Source: Entomortierella parvispora (Eukaryota; Mortierellomycota; Mortierellomycetes; Mortierellales; Mortierellaceae). From it: a stretch of DNA of 64,000 nucleotides. Below are positions 23,181-33,135 of the stretch, in pieces. The position numbers and the translations under genes are program-made. The number at the start of each line of letters is the position of its first letter. The stretch's first letter is position 1. The stretch spans positions 744,001-808,000 of the forward strand of contig OY752152.1 of NCBI GenBank assembly GCA_963573315.1, written 5' to 3'. The notes under the pieces are model-generated. The model had not been told where the DNA came from. It worked only from the letters and a program-made list of their open reading frames with translations, and did no database searches.

Positions 23181-24007
23181 ACTTTGCGCAAAGGGAATGT
23201 AAAGAAATGAAAAGACGTGGAGGACGTGGGATAGGAGCGATGGCGCAAAAGGACATGAAATGGAGCGCATGGAGGTGGAGGACATGGAGGTGGAGTACAT
23301 GGGAATCACATGGTCGAGGGGAGAGTGCTGGGCCGCATAGGACGCGTCCGCAAGAGTGCGGAAGGAGATGTGACGACGCGGTCATGGCTCTGGGATCAAA
23401 GAACCAGGGTTGGGATTGTCCGCAGCGGCAAGGGTTTGTGTGGTACAGTGCCTGCAAAGGTCGAAAGATCGGCCCGTCTGAGGGGGGGATGGCGGGAACT
23501 GTCGCATCTGGTGTCCACACCTTTTTTTTTTCTTTTTTCTGTCGATGATCCTGTCGCCTTTTTGGAGGATCTAGTTCTTCCACCCTCCGCGGCTCGTTCT
23601 TTCAGCCAACCTCCATCTTTTATCTTCTTCCCCTCCCTCCTACATCGCCTCTTTGTTGGCATCAGTAGCAAACAAACACAAACCGAAAAGATATTATTAT
23701 CTGCACCTGTTCTCTGTTCTCGCGTGAGTGGCCATTGAATATGATAACATCCTAATAACTCTTCTGCCTTCGCCCGCCCTGCCCCTCACTTGTCTGAGGA
23801 ATTGTTCTTTCTATGGTTCCTTCTTTGGGCGCCTTCTATTCTTGTTGGTGTATTGGTGATGTTTTTTTGCTGTGCCGCTGTTACCTTCCCTCATCTGTCA
23901 CCGAGCGGGTCATTTTTGGGTCCAGATTGATCCTGCTATTCTGCTTTTCTCTGCTCGCTTCTCCTCTCATTCCTTCCTTCAACACCTGTCGCCAGTTCAC
24001 TACAGCC
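23181..24007. other. promoter and leader of the 1133-residue gene
   Basis: A 15-bp unit (CATGGAGGTGGAGGA-like) is repeated twice at about 23269-23300. CT-rich leader sequence fills about 23520-24000. An in-frame ATG at 23813 lies here but the added 65 residues are hydrophobic and leader-like. Confidence 0.45.
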
Positions 24008-27000
24008 ATGAAGTCCAGTCTCTGGAACAGAAAGTTGTTCAAGTCCAATAACGACAGCAATACTAGTCTTAATAGCACCCACAGTATTAATATATCCCAT
24101 CCATCGCCATTGCCCTTGCCCTCCAATCCCTCTTTTGATGCCTCTCCCTCCCTCTCTCGGCAGAATATCATTTCATCTAATCCGTCGTCCTTTATCCATA
24201 CAACTTCGTCTCCGGTCTCTTCAACCTCTTCGGTCACCACTGCGCCAAGCTCTGCTGCACCCTTGTCATTCATCAATTCGACGAGCCAGCCAAAAAAGCA
24301 ACGCGGTTTGTTTTTTGGCTTTCAAAATTCCTCGGTTCAAAGCTTGCTCCATCTAACTTTCCATTCGAACTCGAGCGATCGTGACCTTTCATCCCCATCG
24401 TCTCTCAAAAGCTGCCCCTCGGGTCCTCAGGCTGGCTGCCTCAAGAGTGAAATAGCTGACCATTCAGTGGTTACCTCGTCCTCGTCATCCAGATCTGCTT
24501 TGATGGAAAGCACCACAATTTACTACCACCCTCCGCCTCCGATGGAAGAAGTTGGAGTTGAGGACAAGGTCGAAGGCACGGATACGAAGAAGAAAAACGA
24601 AAACAATAGCGGTGAAGCGAGGAGTAGGAATCGTCGGGACGAACCACTCGAAATCGGTTCTTTTGACCAAGATCGGCAAAAGCTACAGCAGGAACAACTT
24701 CGACATGATAAGCAGAGTAGCTGCAGGCTATGTCACCATCAGTCAAAGGATCGTCTGTTGTCTCTGGCGTTGTTCGATAACGTAGAGGAACTAAGGCAAA
24801 GGAGACGAGATCTGGGGCAGTTGGTCGCTGGAAGGCTCTCTGCCCCGGATATTCGCAACCCAACATCCAATTCGACGGAGCCGTCCCGTCAGGCGTCTCC
24901 TACACCAACTCACTACAGCCAACAAGAATACCGTTCAGCATCCGCCAACTCACCCGCATGGCACACCAAGGGTCAAATCCAACATCATCGTCGCGACTGC
25001 GAATACGCTCAGCAGCTGCAACACGAACAGCAGAAACAAAAACAACAGGGGCACTCGAATGAGAATGACTGTGCGCCGGGGGTCATTGTATCGCTTCTGG
25101 ATTGGAAAGCGAATCGGGACAGACAACCACAGCAGGATGGCCAGAAAAAGCTACTGTTAGACAAGCAACTTCCTGACCTTCCTGGTCAAAATGCTGTCGC
25201 AAAGGACAATAGAGAGAAGAAGAGCCAGGGGCAGAGATTACAATCAGCAGCACCAGGCCATCCGAAAGGTATCCAGGATGGATCGTCTGGTTCACGACAA
25301 GCAGTGGCTCCTCCCCGCCCCCCTCCACCCCCATTGCCCCTGTCCATTTTCGCCTCTGGAGTGAACCCGATCCATCGCACATCGTCGTCATCGTCCATCA
25401 AACCAAGGATCAAAGCGGGGCACACCAACGCATCAATTCTCTCGCCCCCTCCTCTCTCAGCTCTCACATCTCCACCACCGACGACTCCTCTGCCTCCGAC
25501 ACCAAGTTCAAAGTCGCGAGCTCCGATGCTGCCGTCTCCCCTTCCTTCCGATCACTCTGTAATATTCTTTCCTCCACCGCCCCCGCCTCTACCAGAAAAG
25601 CCTATTGTTCCGACAGTGGATACTTCTATATCACGATCCTCCTCGACTTCTACCTCTCCTTCGACAGGCGAACCCAGTGTCGATAATCTAGTCAGAGTTG
25701 TCGACAGCCTCAGTGATACTGTCGAGACATTGCAGCGAAAGATTGCCACGATGATTATGCTCGAGGAACAGGCGAATGCCTTCCCCGGGACGACCATCAC
25801 AATTATCGGGAGAGGTTCAGTGCCAGGAGGAAAGCATGTATCCGAAGTGACAGTAAAGAACACTATGGATACGAACATCAGCACTAGCACAAGCACCATT
25901 GCTGGCGTTCGAGGCAATCATGAGTCACACGGAACATCTCTTTCTGATATCCAGAGCGCTAGTGACGGGAGAGGAGGTACCCTCGAGCGGCGATCCACCA
26001 CGGCGCACTGTTTGATTAGTGGAGCCGAGTCGCAGGCACGGCGGAACATTCGTGCGTCGACACAGTGGACAACGATGACCAGTCCTGATCTACCAGGCGA
26101 CGCTGAGCGTATCGACGATCCTGTCGGGGTTATTGCCAGTGGTTTGAGAACTACAGTAGCAGCGAGCGTGGCGAGCCCTGATCACTCTTCCACGGCGATC
26201 TTGGTTCCTGACGAGATTACGTCGCCTACCTCCGTCTCTGTCACTCCCATACCGAATACACGTATCCCAGTTCGGCCTGCACGACCGGATGGGTCATCTC
26301 AGGAGTTAAAAGAAGCACTGGAAGTGATTGACTCGAGGTTGGTTCTCTTGCAGTATGACTGGCCTCGTGTGCCATCTTCAAATGCGGTGGGTGCAACATT
26401 GGCCACAACCACGGCTGCAGCTGCAAGAACCACGGAGCCACGCACTGTGGCTGCTATATTGGCCGAAGCGAGTATTTCGCCTCCCTCTTCCGTCTCTCCC
26501 ACCCTTTCCTCCTCGTCCACATTTCTTCGACCACCCCCGCCACCTTCTATCCTGACCGCACCAACAACCACTCCATCAGGTCATCTCGCGCCAGCCTCTC
26601 CTGCACCTCGTTCATATGCTTCGCCCCCCTCTCAGTCGATCCCTTACCCTTTCCTGTCAACTTCTGCCACGAGTCAACTCCTCTTCCCTCCGCCACCGAC
26701 TCTTCCATTGCCATCTTTACCAGCCCCAATGCCTCCGTTTCCTACTTCTCAAACGCTCTTGAAAGACAAGACAGCTTCATCCTACGCATGCGAGCTCGTA
26801 AGAAAGAACACGCATATGTGTCAAACTCTCGATGACGAACTGCAGTGCATGGTGGAGCGCCTCCAGAACGAACTCAGGCAGCAATACAGACGACAGCAGC
26901 AGCGGCGTCGTTTACATGAGCTTGAGTTGGCATCGATCGCCTCGGCATCAGAAACTGCGACAAAAATGGCGACGAGGACATCAGGAAAGAGTAGAGGATC

Positions 27001-27409
27001 TTTGGAGGATGGACCTGCGAGGACAGCGTCGCTGACATTACGAGCCTTTCCACCGCCTCAAGAGTATCCATTAGAGAAATCAAGGTCCCATCGCCGACGG
27101 GACAATTGCATACGAGGAGACGTCGCCTCAACCACAAGTGCTGTGGACGCTACTTCATCAAAGACAATATCGAGAACTGGGAATTCGGAGGACGAGGAAG
27201 ACTTTCTTGCTGAATGTGGACCTGAGACAAGACAGCTCTTGAACAGCATTGAGGAGATTCGGAAACGGGTCTTGGAAGTTGGGCGGTTAGGCGTGGGCTT
27301 AACTTTTGAAATCGGCATGGACTCTTGTTCTTCTGATTCTTCTACCTCTACCTCTACTTTTACCTCTACTTCTAATGCAACTCACCCCTCTTTTGAAAAA
27401 AACGTGTAA
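24008..27409 (+). CDS. large disordered Ser/Pro-rich protein, unknown
   Basis: A single exon of 1133 residues is open throughout. It is mostly low complexity: Ser/Asn/Thr-rich at the N-terminus, charged and glutamine-rich around residues 200-430, several polyproline runs (PPPPPPLPL-type) at about 430-540, and Pro/Ser/Thr-rich again at 800-930. Two ordered patches stand out: a short helical segment near residue 560 (VDNLVRVVDSLSDTVETLQRK) broken by the low-complexity, and a coiled-coil-like region at about 920-985 (ELVRKNTHMCQTLDDELQ, then an R/Q-rich stretch). A last acidic helix lies near the C-terminus. Polyproline tracts suggest SH3/WW or profilin binding, hence perhaps a cytoskeletal or signalling scaffold; this is inference. 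I recognise no family. The start at 24008 follows a CT-rich leader. Confidence 0.7.
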   Translation: MKSSLWNRKLFKSNNDSNTSLNSTHSINISHPSPLPLPSNPSFDASPSLSRQNIISSNPSSFIHTTSSPVSSTSSVTTAPSSAAPLSFINSTSQPKKQRGLFFGFQNSSVQSLLHLTFHSNSSDRDLSSPSSLKSCPSGPQAGCLKSEIADHSVVTSSSSSRSALMESTTIYYHPPPPMEEVGVEDKVEGTDTKKKNENNSGEARSRNRRDEPLEIGSFDQDRQKLQQEQLRHDKQSSCRLCHHQSKDRLLSLALFDNVEELRQRRRDLGQLVAGRLSAPDIRNPTSNSTEPSRQASPTPTHYSQQEYRSASANSPAWHTKGQIQHHRRDCEYAQQLQHEQQKQKQQGHSNENDCAPGVIVSLLDWKANRDRQPQQDGQKKLLLDKQLPDLPGQNAVAKDNREKKSQGQRLQSAAPGHPKGIQDGSSGSRQAVAPPRPPPPPLPLSIFASGVNPIHRTSSSSSIKPRIKAGHTNASILSPPPLSALTSPPPTTPLPPTPSSKSRAPMLPSPLPSDHSVIFFPPPPPPLPEKPIVPTVDTSISRSSSTSTSPSTGEPSVDNLVRVVDSLSDTVETLQRKIATMIMLEEQANAFPGTTITIIGRGSVPGGKHVSEVTVKNTMDTNISTSTSTIAGVRGNHESHGTSLSDIQSASDGRGGTLERRSTTAHCLISGAESQARRNIRASTQWTTMTSPDLPGDAERIDDPVGVIASGLRTTVAASVASPDHSSTAILVPDEITSPTSVSVTPIPNTRIPVRPARPDGSSQELKEALEVIDSRLVLLQYDWPRVPSSNAVGATLATTTAAAARTTEPRTVAAILAEASISPPSSVSPTLSSSSTFLRPPPPPSILTAPTTTPSGHLAPASPAPRSYASPPSQSIPYPFLSTSATSQLLFPPPPTLPLPSLPAPMPPFPTSQTLLKDKTASSYACELVRKNTHMCQTLDDELQCMVERLQNELRQQYRRQQQRRRLHELELASIASASETATKMATRTSGKSRGSLEDGPARTASLTLRAFPPPQEYPLEKSRSHRRRDNCIRGDVASTTSAVDATSSKTISRTGNSEDEEDFLAECGPETRQLLNSIEEIRKRVLEVGRLGVGLTFEIGMDSCSSDSSTSTSTFTSTSNATHPSFEKNV

Positions 27410-27550
27410 TAAACTTTTTTTTTGCTTTTCATTCCTGGACGGGAAACAGGCAAGAAGATACAGATCATTACAGGAGGAAGAAAAAGGTCGACATGACATT
27501 TTTATTACGATTAATAATGTATAATGGTAAGGCAGCGATCAAAAACAACC

Positions 27551-29650
27551 TTATTCATCGTCGTCATTCAAGACGTTACGGATCAGGTCTCGAATGTTGG
27601 TGACATTGGGCACAGCCAAGATCTGGGTGCCTGGAGATCCCATCGACGACACGTTCGAATAACTCATGGCCGGGGAGGAATCGGCCGCGGACGCAAACAC
27701 GTCTGAACCCGATCCGGTCTCGTAGGCGGAGGATCTGTAAGCATCCGTATGGTATACAGTAGATTGCGATCCGGTCGCGCCTCCCATGTTGGTATAACCA
27801 GTGGCATTGTTGTTGGCAATGTTGGGAGTGGCCGCCAATTGGGTTCCATGTTCGTTCGAATCCGCCACGCTTCCAGAAACGCCCTCGGCTTCAGACTCGG
27901 CAGACATGAAAGGGGAGATTTCGCGTGCAGAGACATACGCTTGCGAAGGTGAGCCGGTGTCGAGGTAATAAAGACTCTGGTTATCACCCGTGTCCGCGAC
28001 ATCTTCATGGTCGTTTGTAGCCGCTGCTGCCGCTGAGGCTGCCGCCTCCTCATCATCAAAGGTTTGTTTCAACATCATCAAATGGTTCACAGCTGCTGCT
28101 GCCGCACCGGCACCGAGAGAAACGGCCGCTCCTGCGCGATTACTAACTGTGGCGTTGTCAGAGTGACCGAAACTATCTGTAAGAGAATCTTGACTGGCAA
28201 CCGACATTCTGTTCGCGAGATCATACTGTTGTTTCAACGCGTCGCTGGTCGAAGGAGGGACAGGGAAGGCCAACAATGTCGGGTTCGAGTTTGAGGCAGC
28301 GGTAGTGACCATCCCGGCTCCAGCTACAGCTCGACTCAGCGAGCCTCCGGATCCTGCACTCTGATCACTGACACGGCGACTGCTGTTGTTGTGATGTTCC
28401 TCCATGTCCTCATACCCATACGCGCCCAAGGCCGTTGCAGCTCCGATGCCTGCACCAGCAGCCGCGTACGAGCAATCAACTCCGGACTGGTAGCTGGGCT
28501 CTGGTCTAGGAACATAGGATCCAGCCTGATGCAAGCTCGGCAAGCTCGGGGCTGAACCTCCTGCGCCCATCATGGCAGCTCCGCTGGCAGCAGTGGCGGC
28601 TTCATAACCATAGCCATATTCTTTGCCACCATACAAATCCTCGTCGTATCCCGATTTTGCAATGATTGGACTGGCACCTCCGGCACCACCTCCAACCGAC
28701 GCTCCATAGATGGACAGATCCCTGGCCTGATCCTCTCTCAGTCTCTTGCGTTTACGGGTCACCACGAATCCAAAGACAATCAATGCAATCGCGGCAACAC
28801 CTGCGACGGCCCCCAGCGCTGCTGCAGGCACATTCGTATTGTTGCCGGACTTCTGGGTTTGACCACTGGGTCCTGGAGGCAGCCCAGCCAAGGGAGTGCC
28901 ACTGGGGTTGAAAGAGACAGTGGTTTGGGAAGGGAGAGGGGCGGTCGCGGTGAAGTTCATTTGAACAACTGTCGTGATGGGGATCATAGTCGTAGTTCCA
29001 GAGATCACAGTGGGGACTAGCGTGAACGTGGTCGTGAATGTCGGCGCGTGGGACTCGGTCGTGCCTGGAGGAACAGTTGACACAGCGGGTGGCGCTGTGG
29101 TAGGAGGCTGTGTGGGCGGTGGCTGAGGATCATTTGTCTTTGTTGGTGGTGGAGGTGGTGGTGGAGGGGGAGGAGGAGGAGGTGGTGGTGGTGGAGGTGG
29201 AGGCGGGGGAGGAGGAGGAGCCGTCACCGTGAACGGCGAACAGGTGGAAGTGATGGGAAGGATATGAGTCCAGTGGGCAATATCCCAGAGCTTGGCTTTG
29301 TACTCAACGTAGAACTGGTTGTTGGCACATCCGCCGTTGTAAAAACTTGCAGGCACAGTCCAAGACTCCCCGTTCGACATCGGCATTGACTCCTCGCTAT
29401 CTCCGGAGGAGGAGCAGTAGATGTTGGCTGTTGGGGCATAGAAATCAGTAACTTTAGGCCACCAGCCATTGTCACTCATGGAGAACGTGAGCTGGTCGCC
29501 AACTTGATAACTGCCAGTGGGCGACTGACACGTTACAGAGGCATTGACAAAGGGCGAGGAAGAGGAAGAGAGGAGGGCAAGAGCCACGGCGACCGTGGCC
29601 GTGGCCGTGGTTGTCCTGGACTTTTTCTTTTTCTGAAGAGTATATTTCAT
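27551..29650 (-). CDS. single-pass cell-surface protein with polyproline stalk
   Basis: A single exon encodes 699 residues. Basic start then a hydrophobic stretch (VAVALALLSSSSSPFVNA) is a signal peptide. An ectodomain of about 110 residues follows, with Cys at both ends and motifs GSYQVGDQLTF, WTVP and CANNQFYVEY. Then a run of more than 20 prolines, a Ser/Thr/Pro-rich stalk likely O-glycosylated, and one transmembrane helix (AAALGAVAGVAAIALIVFGF) stopped by TRKRKRLR. The cytoplasmic tail of about 390 residues is Gly/Ala/Ser-rich with several tyrosines. The layout is that of Mid2/Wsc-like wall sensors, without a WSC or Mid2 domain I can name. The ATG at 29650 was chosen; a TTG-started extension is not credible. 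It ends convergently 141 bases from the 1133-residue gene. Confidence 0.75.
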   Translation of the reverse strand: MKYTLQKKKKSRTTTATATVAVALALLSSSSSPFVNASVTCQSPTGSYQVGDQLTFSMSDNGWWPKVTDFYAPTANIYCSSSGDSEESMPMSNGESWTVPASFYNGGCANNQFYVEYKAKLWDIAHWTHILPITSTCSPFTVTAPPPPPPPPPPPPPPPPPPPPPPPPPTKTNDPQPPPTQPPTTAPPAVSTVPPGTTESHAPTFTTTFTLVPTVISGTTTMIPITTVVQMNFTATAPLPSQTTVSFNPSGTPLAGLPPGPSGQTQKSGNNTNVPAAALGAVAGVAAIALIVFGFVVTRKRKRLREDQARDLSIYGASVGGGAGGASPIIAKSGYDEDLYGGKEYGYGYEAATAASGAAMMGAGGSAPSLPSLHQAGSYVPRPEPSYQSGVDCSYAAAGAGIGAATALGAYGYEDMEEHHNNSSRRVSDQSAGSGGSLSRAVAGAGMVTTAASNSNPTLLAFPVPPSTSDALKQQYDLANRMSVASQDSLTDSFGHSDNATVSNRAGAAVSLGAGAAAAAVNHLMMLKQTFDDEEAAASAAAAATNDHEDVADTGDNQSLYYLDTGSPSQAYVSAREISPFMSAESEAEGVSGSVADSNEHGTQLAATPNIANNNATGYTNMGGATGSQSTVYHTDAYRSSAYETGSGSDVFASAADSSPAMSYSNVSSMGSPGTQILAVPNVTNIRDLIRNVLNDDDE

Positions 29651-30622
29651 GGTCGTTTTAAAGAGATGACATGAAAACAAAGCGTAATCAAGGCAAAAGT
29701 GGAAGGATCAGGGAATCGAGGTTCTGTCTGCCAGCCGAGGGTGAGTGAAGATCGACGTGGAGGGATAGAGGGAGAAAGGAAGGGGGTCGATTTGTGGAGA
29801 GGGCGGCAAGGGAGAACGACAAACCAACAAGAAGAAAAAAAAGAAAAGATGACAGAAAAGAAAAGAAAAAGGACTTTCAGGCCCAACAACCCTCCACGCC
29901 GCTTCTCACTGGTCTTCACTATTTCCAGCCGAGAGAGGATGAGAGCCAAGGCACCCGCTTCTGGAAAGAGGCGCAGGGACAGAAAAGAGAAGATGTGCTC
30001 GATGTTGAGAGCAATTGCTCTACCGTGCGCGTTGCTTGGTTCATCCATCTCCCCCCTACAGTAACGCTTAAAAAAGCCCTCGGTGACTTTTTCACTCCTC
30101 CGGGCATGTGGTCAGAACTCGGAACTCAGAACGAGCTACACAGTGTTATACTGGACCCATCAAGGAGGGACGAAAAGTAAACTGTTTCGTCATGAAGGGC
30201 TTGGATCGCTGCCTTTACCGATGGTAGGCTCCTAGTCCCTTTTGTTGATAGTCTATTGTTGTCCCCTCGAGTTCACTATCAAAAAGAAAGGTCTCGACTG
30301 TTTGCCCTCGGTTCCCCGCCGATATTGTTGCGCTGTTATTTGTTGACTCCACCCATCTACTCTCCTTTCCTCTCTCTCGCTCTCTTCCACAAACAAGAAT
30401 GTGCTCACCAAGATTTCTCTCTTTGTCTTCTGCACTGCCTGCGAGAATGAAGTGGCACACCTGCAGATGCAAATCCTTCCTCAGACCCATGTGCTAGTGA
30501 TTGAGCAATAGAGCATGCATCCAGGATATTGATCGAGAGGACAGAGGACCGTTGTTCAACAGTTTGTGTTGCAAAAGACAAATTACCCTTCCTCGATTGT
30601 GCAACAGTCAGGCTGGTGGTCC

Positions 30623-30644
30623 AAAAAAAAAAAAAAAAAAAAAA
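30623..30644. repeat. A homopolymer (22)
   Basis: Uninterrupted A run in intergenic sequence between the two surface-protein genes. Confidence 0.85.
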
Positions 30645-30914
30645 GATTGACACGGACCGTCCTTGGTTGACCATCGTGAGGCACTGGACCTTACCTTCCA
30701 CCTCCCGAGACTTGCTCTTTAAGCACGCTCATGTCTTTCACAGTTCTGCTGGAGTGCTTCCGAGAAGGCTTCGACTTGCGGCAGGAAAGGGTCGCAGAAT
30801 CAAGCACGTCCAAGAGCGGCACCACCCACTGCTCTTGTCAACTTTATCCGGTGCGGAATCGCCACAGAGGTCCGACGCTCGCTCGTACAGAAGTACAGTA
30901 TGGTTTTCCGTCAT

Positions 30915-30950
30915 GGCTCTGGCAACGGCTCTGGCAACGGCTCTGGCAAC
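30915..30950. repeat. 12-bp tandem repeat, three copies
   Basis: GGCTCTGGCAAC is repeated three times exactly, then continues with GGCA. It lies upstream of 29650 in non-coding sequence. It would read Gly-Ser-Gly-Asn in one frame, but no gene supports that. Confidence 0.8.
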
Positions 30951-31531
30951 GGCACACTGCAAAAAAAAGGGTCTGTAGGCAGGACCACTTTTTTCACACT
31001 GCAGAAGCATTCTTCAGCGCTCCAAGGGCGACATGTATATGCTCGTGCAAAAACAACGACGAGATGTATCTCATACGTCCTAGAGATACCATCCAAGACA
31101 TGGGACCTGATCTTGCGAGGGGCCAGGGGTCCTCTCTTCCCGAATCTTGCAATTTACAGGTACCGTCGCACAAGGATTAGTGGGCATGGGTGCGCTACCC
31201 AAAAGAAAAAACACACAAATAGAGCATTCCTCCAGCCCCCTACCCCCCAATTCCTTTCGGAAGAAAAACACCTGCACTCTTCATCGTCTCTGTTTGTTGG
31301 CTATTCCGGGGAAGGGGAAGGGGGAAAGGCGGACGCGTTTCAATCTACTCAAGCACGGAACAAAGATCGAAACTCGATCCGGAAGAGGTTACGATCATTA
31401 TTTTATTTTATTGTAGTAGTCTCTTGTTTGTTGAGATGGGGGTGTGTGTGCATTACGAAAATAGAAGGGGCTTTATGAATGTGGTTGCAGAAGGGGACGG
31501 TGCGTTATTGCTAACGTAACGGGTCTTTCAT

Positions 31532-33135
31532 CTACCGAGGAGATGACGAAGGAGGCAAGTTTTGCATTGGGATCCCTTTGTCTTGACCCACTTGCTCCTC
31601 CTCTACAGCTCCTCCAGAGGCCAAGGCCAAGGTCGGTGATGACACCCCGGAGACCTTGGAGCTCACTCCTTCGGATGTAGGAGCAACAATCAATTGAGGG
31701 GCCCTCCGTGTGGATGAAGACGATGTTAACATTGTAGTGGAAGACGTCAACGGCAAACTGTTTAGACTTGAATTAGCAGCCACATTCGCTGGTATGGCCG
31801 CAGGCGACCTGGTTGCAGAAGTAGGGGGTGGTGGAGGGAAATACCCGCCTCCGGCACCAGAGGCCCCTGCGACCCGTGGCGACACTGCAGATGAGACACC
31901 GTAGAGATCGCCCTGTTGGCCGCCGCCGTTATAGTATGCACCCCCTGGACCGCGGTGAGCGGGTGAGCCTGGAGTGGCTCCACCCTGTGCATAGTACGGG
32001 TTATAATATTCATCTTCGTTCGGGTATCCCTCGTAGCCTTGTTGATCATATCCCTCATATCCTTGGTGGTAATTTCTGTAGCCTTGTGGTGGACTTTGTG
32101 AGTGGGCGTTGTTATATCCGTAGCCGTCATCTTCATAATACGCTCCAGTCGGTGGCAAGGGCTTATTCTTGCCTGCTCCATACGCTCCAGCTCCTATCGC
32201 GGCTGCAGAAGCTCCAAAGGAGCGAGGACCGTCATCCGTGGAAGAAGAAATCTTTGCAAAATTGTTGTTTTGTTGGTTGGACCATGGCATGATCGCGTTC
32301 TCCATCCGTCTGCGCTTTTGCCGACGGTGATACCACACTGTGCCGAATGCCAGCAGAATCAAAATCACTCCTGCAACCTAAGAAAAAGAAGTTGTACACA
32401 GAAAAAGGTCAATACATGCCCTTCGTCTTTCTTTGCCCAGTCGCAAAAAGATCTTACGATAGCCACCACCACAATAGTGGTTGTCGATGGGCCAGAAGAG
32501 GAATCCTTATCCGCATTATTGTTTGTAGGTGTAGGTGTAGGTGTAGGCGTCGATGAGCTGGTCTGCCCCTTTGTCGAGGTCGAGGTCTTGACAGCAGTCG
32601 AAGTCACCACAGCAATTGTAGTGAAAGTAACGGTCGTGGTCGTTGGGAGGGTGTTATTGGGGCTCGGCAAGATCGTCACTGTGCCACATGACACTGGCCC
32701 CCAGTTTGCCGGGAAAAAAGGAATGGCTGCGTATGTTCCGCCGTAGTTGACATGAAATAGGTTTCCTGTACAGGTTCCGGTAGTTCCCCCTGCCACTGTC
32801 GCGTTGCCGACACTGGGTACTGTCCAGTTATTAGCGAGAGTCCAATCTGTAATGGGTAGTGTTGCGATAGTCAGACCATCGTTGCAAACCAAGGTGGCGG
32901 TCATGCTTTGGAGGTTACTAAAAGTTGCACCGGATCCGCTGGAAGTCCAGTCCAGAGTCATGATATCGCCTGCATTGTAAACCCCGCCTGCCACCGGTTT
33001 CGCGCAGGCAATGTCGGCTTGGGCAAAGCCAATGTTGGCTGCAAGAAGGGCCGTCATGGCTGCGGCCAGGAGAAATGAAATACCGCTCCGGTGACGGGTC
33101 GACTGTGGCCGGGAGAGTTGATTTTGACTCTTCAT
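31532..33135 (-). CDS. single-pass cell-surface protein, paralogue-like
   Basis: Two exons (33135-32458 and 32377-31532) joined across an 80-base intron (GTAAGA donor, CTTAG acceptor, phase 0) give 507 residues. A signal peptide (ISFLLAAAMTALLAANIGFAQA) precedes an ectodomain of about 130 residues with paired Cys and motifs GGVYNAGDIMTL, NWTVP and CTGNLFHVNY. A Thr/Ser-rich stalk with TPTPTPTP follows. The transmembrane helix is split by the intron (TTTIVVVAI / VAGVILILLAFGTVWY) and is stopped by HRRQKRRR. The tail is Tyr/Gly/Gln/Pro-rich. The whole order equals that of the neighbour at 27551-29650, so the two are probably diverged tandem duplicates acting at the wall-membrane interface. I cannot name a family. 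Confidence 0.78.

Larger units (their letters stand above)
29651..31531. other. spacer between the two surface-protein genes
   Basis: This 1.9 kb holds no supported gene. It contains an A22 run at 30623-30644, a 12-bp tandem repeat at 30915-30950, and, at about 31395-31412 on the minus strand, AATAAA-type polyadenylation signals for the gene ending at 31532. The part next to 29650 is the upstream gene's promoter. Confidence 0.5.

Noticed and set aside
23813-24007. N-terminal extension of the 1133-residue protein
   Set aside because: The added 65 residues are hydrophobic leader-like translation of CT-rich sequence; the downstream ATG is better placed, though the extension cannot be excluded.
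32102-32746. 214-codon frame opposite the second surface-protein gene
   Set aside because: It spans the opposing gene's intron and mirrors its Thr-rich stalk; no independent support.
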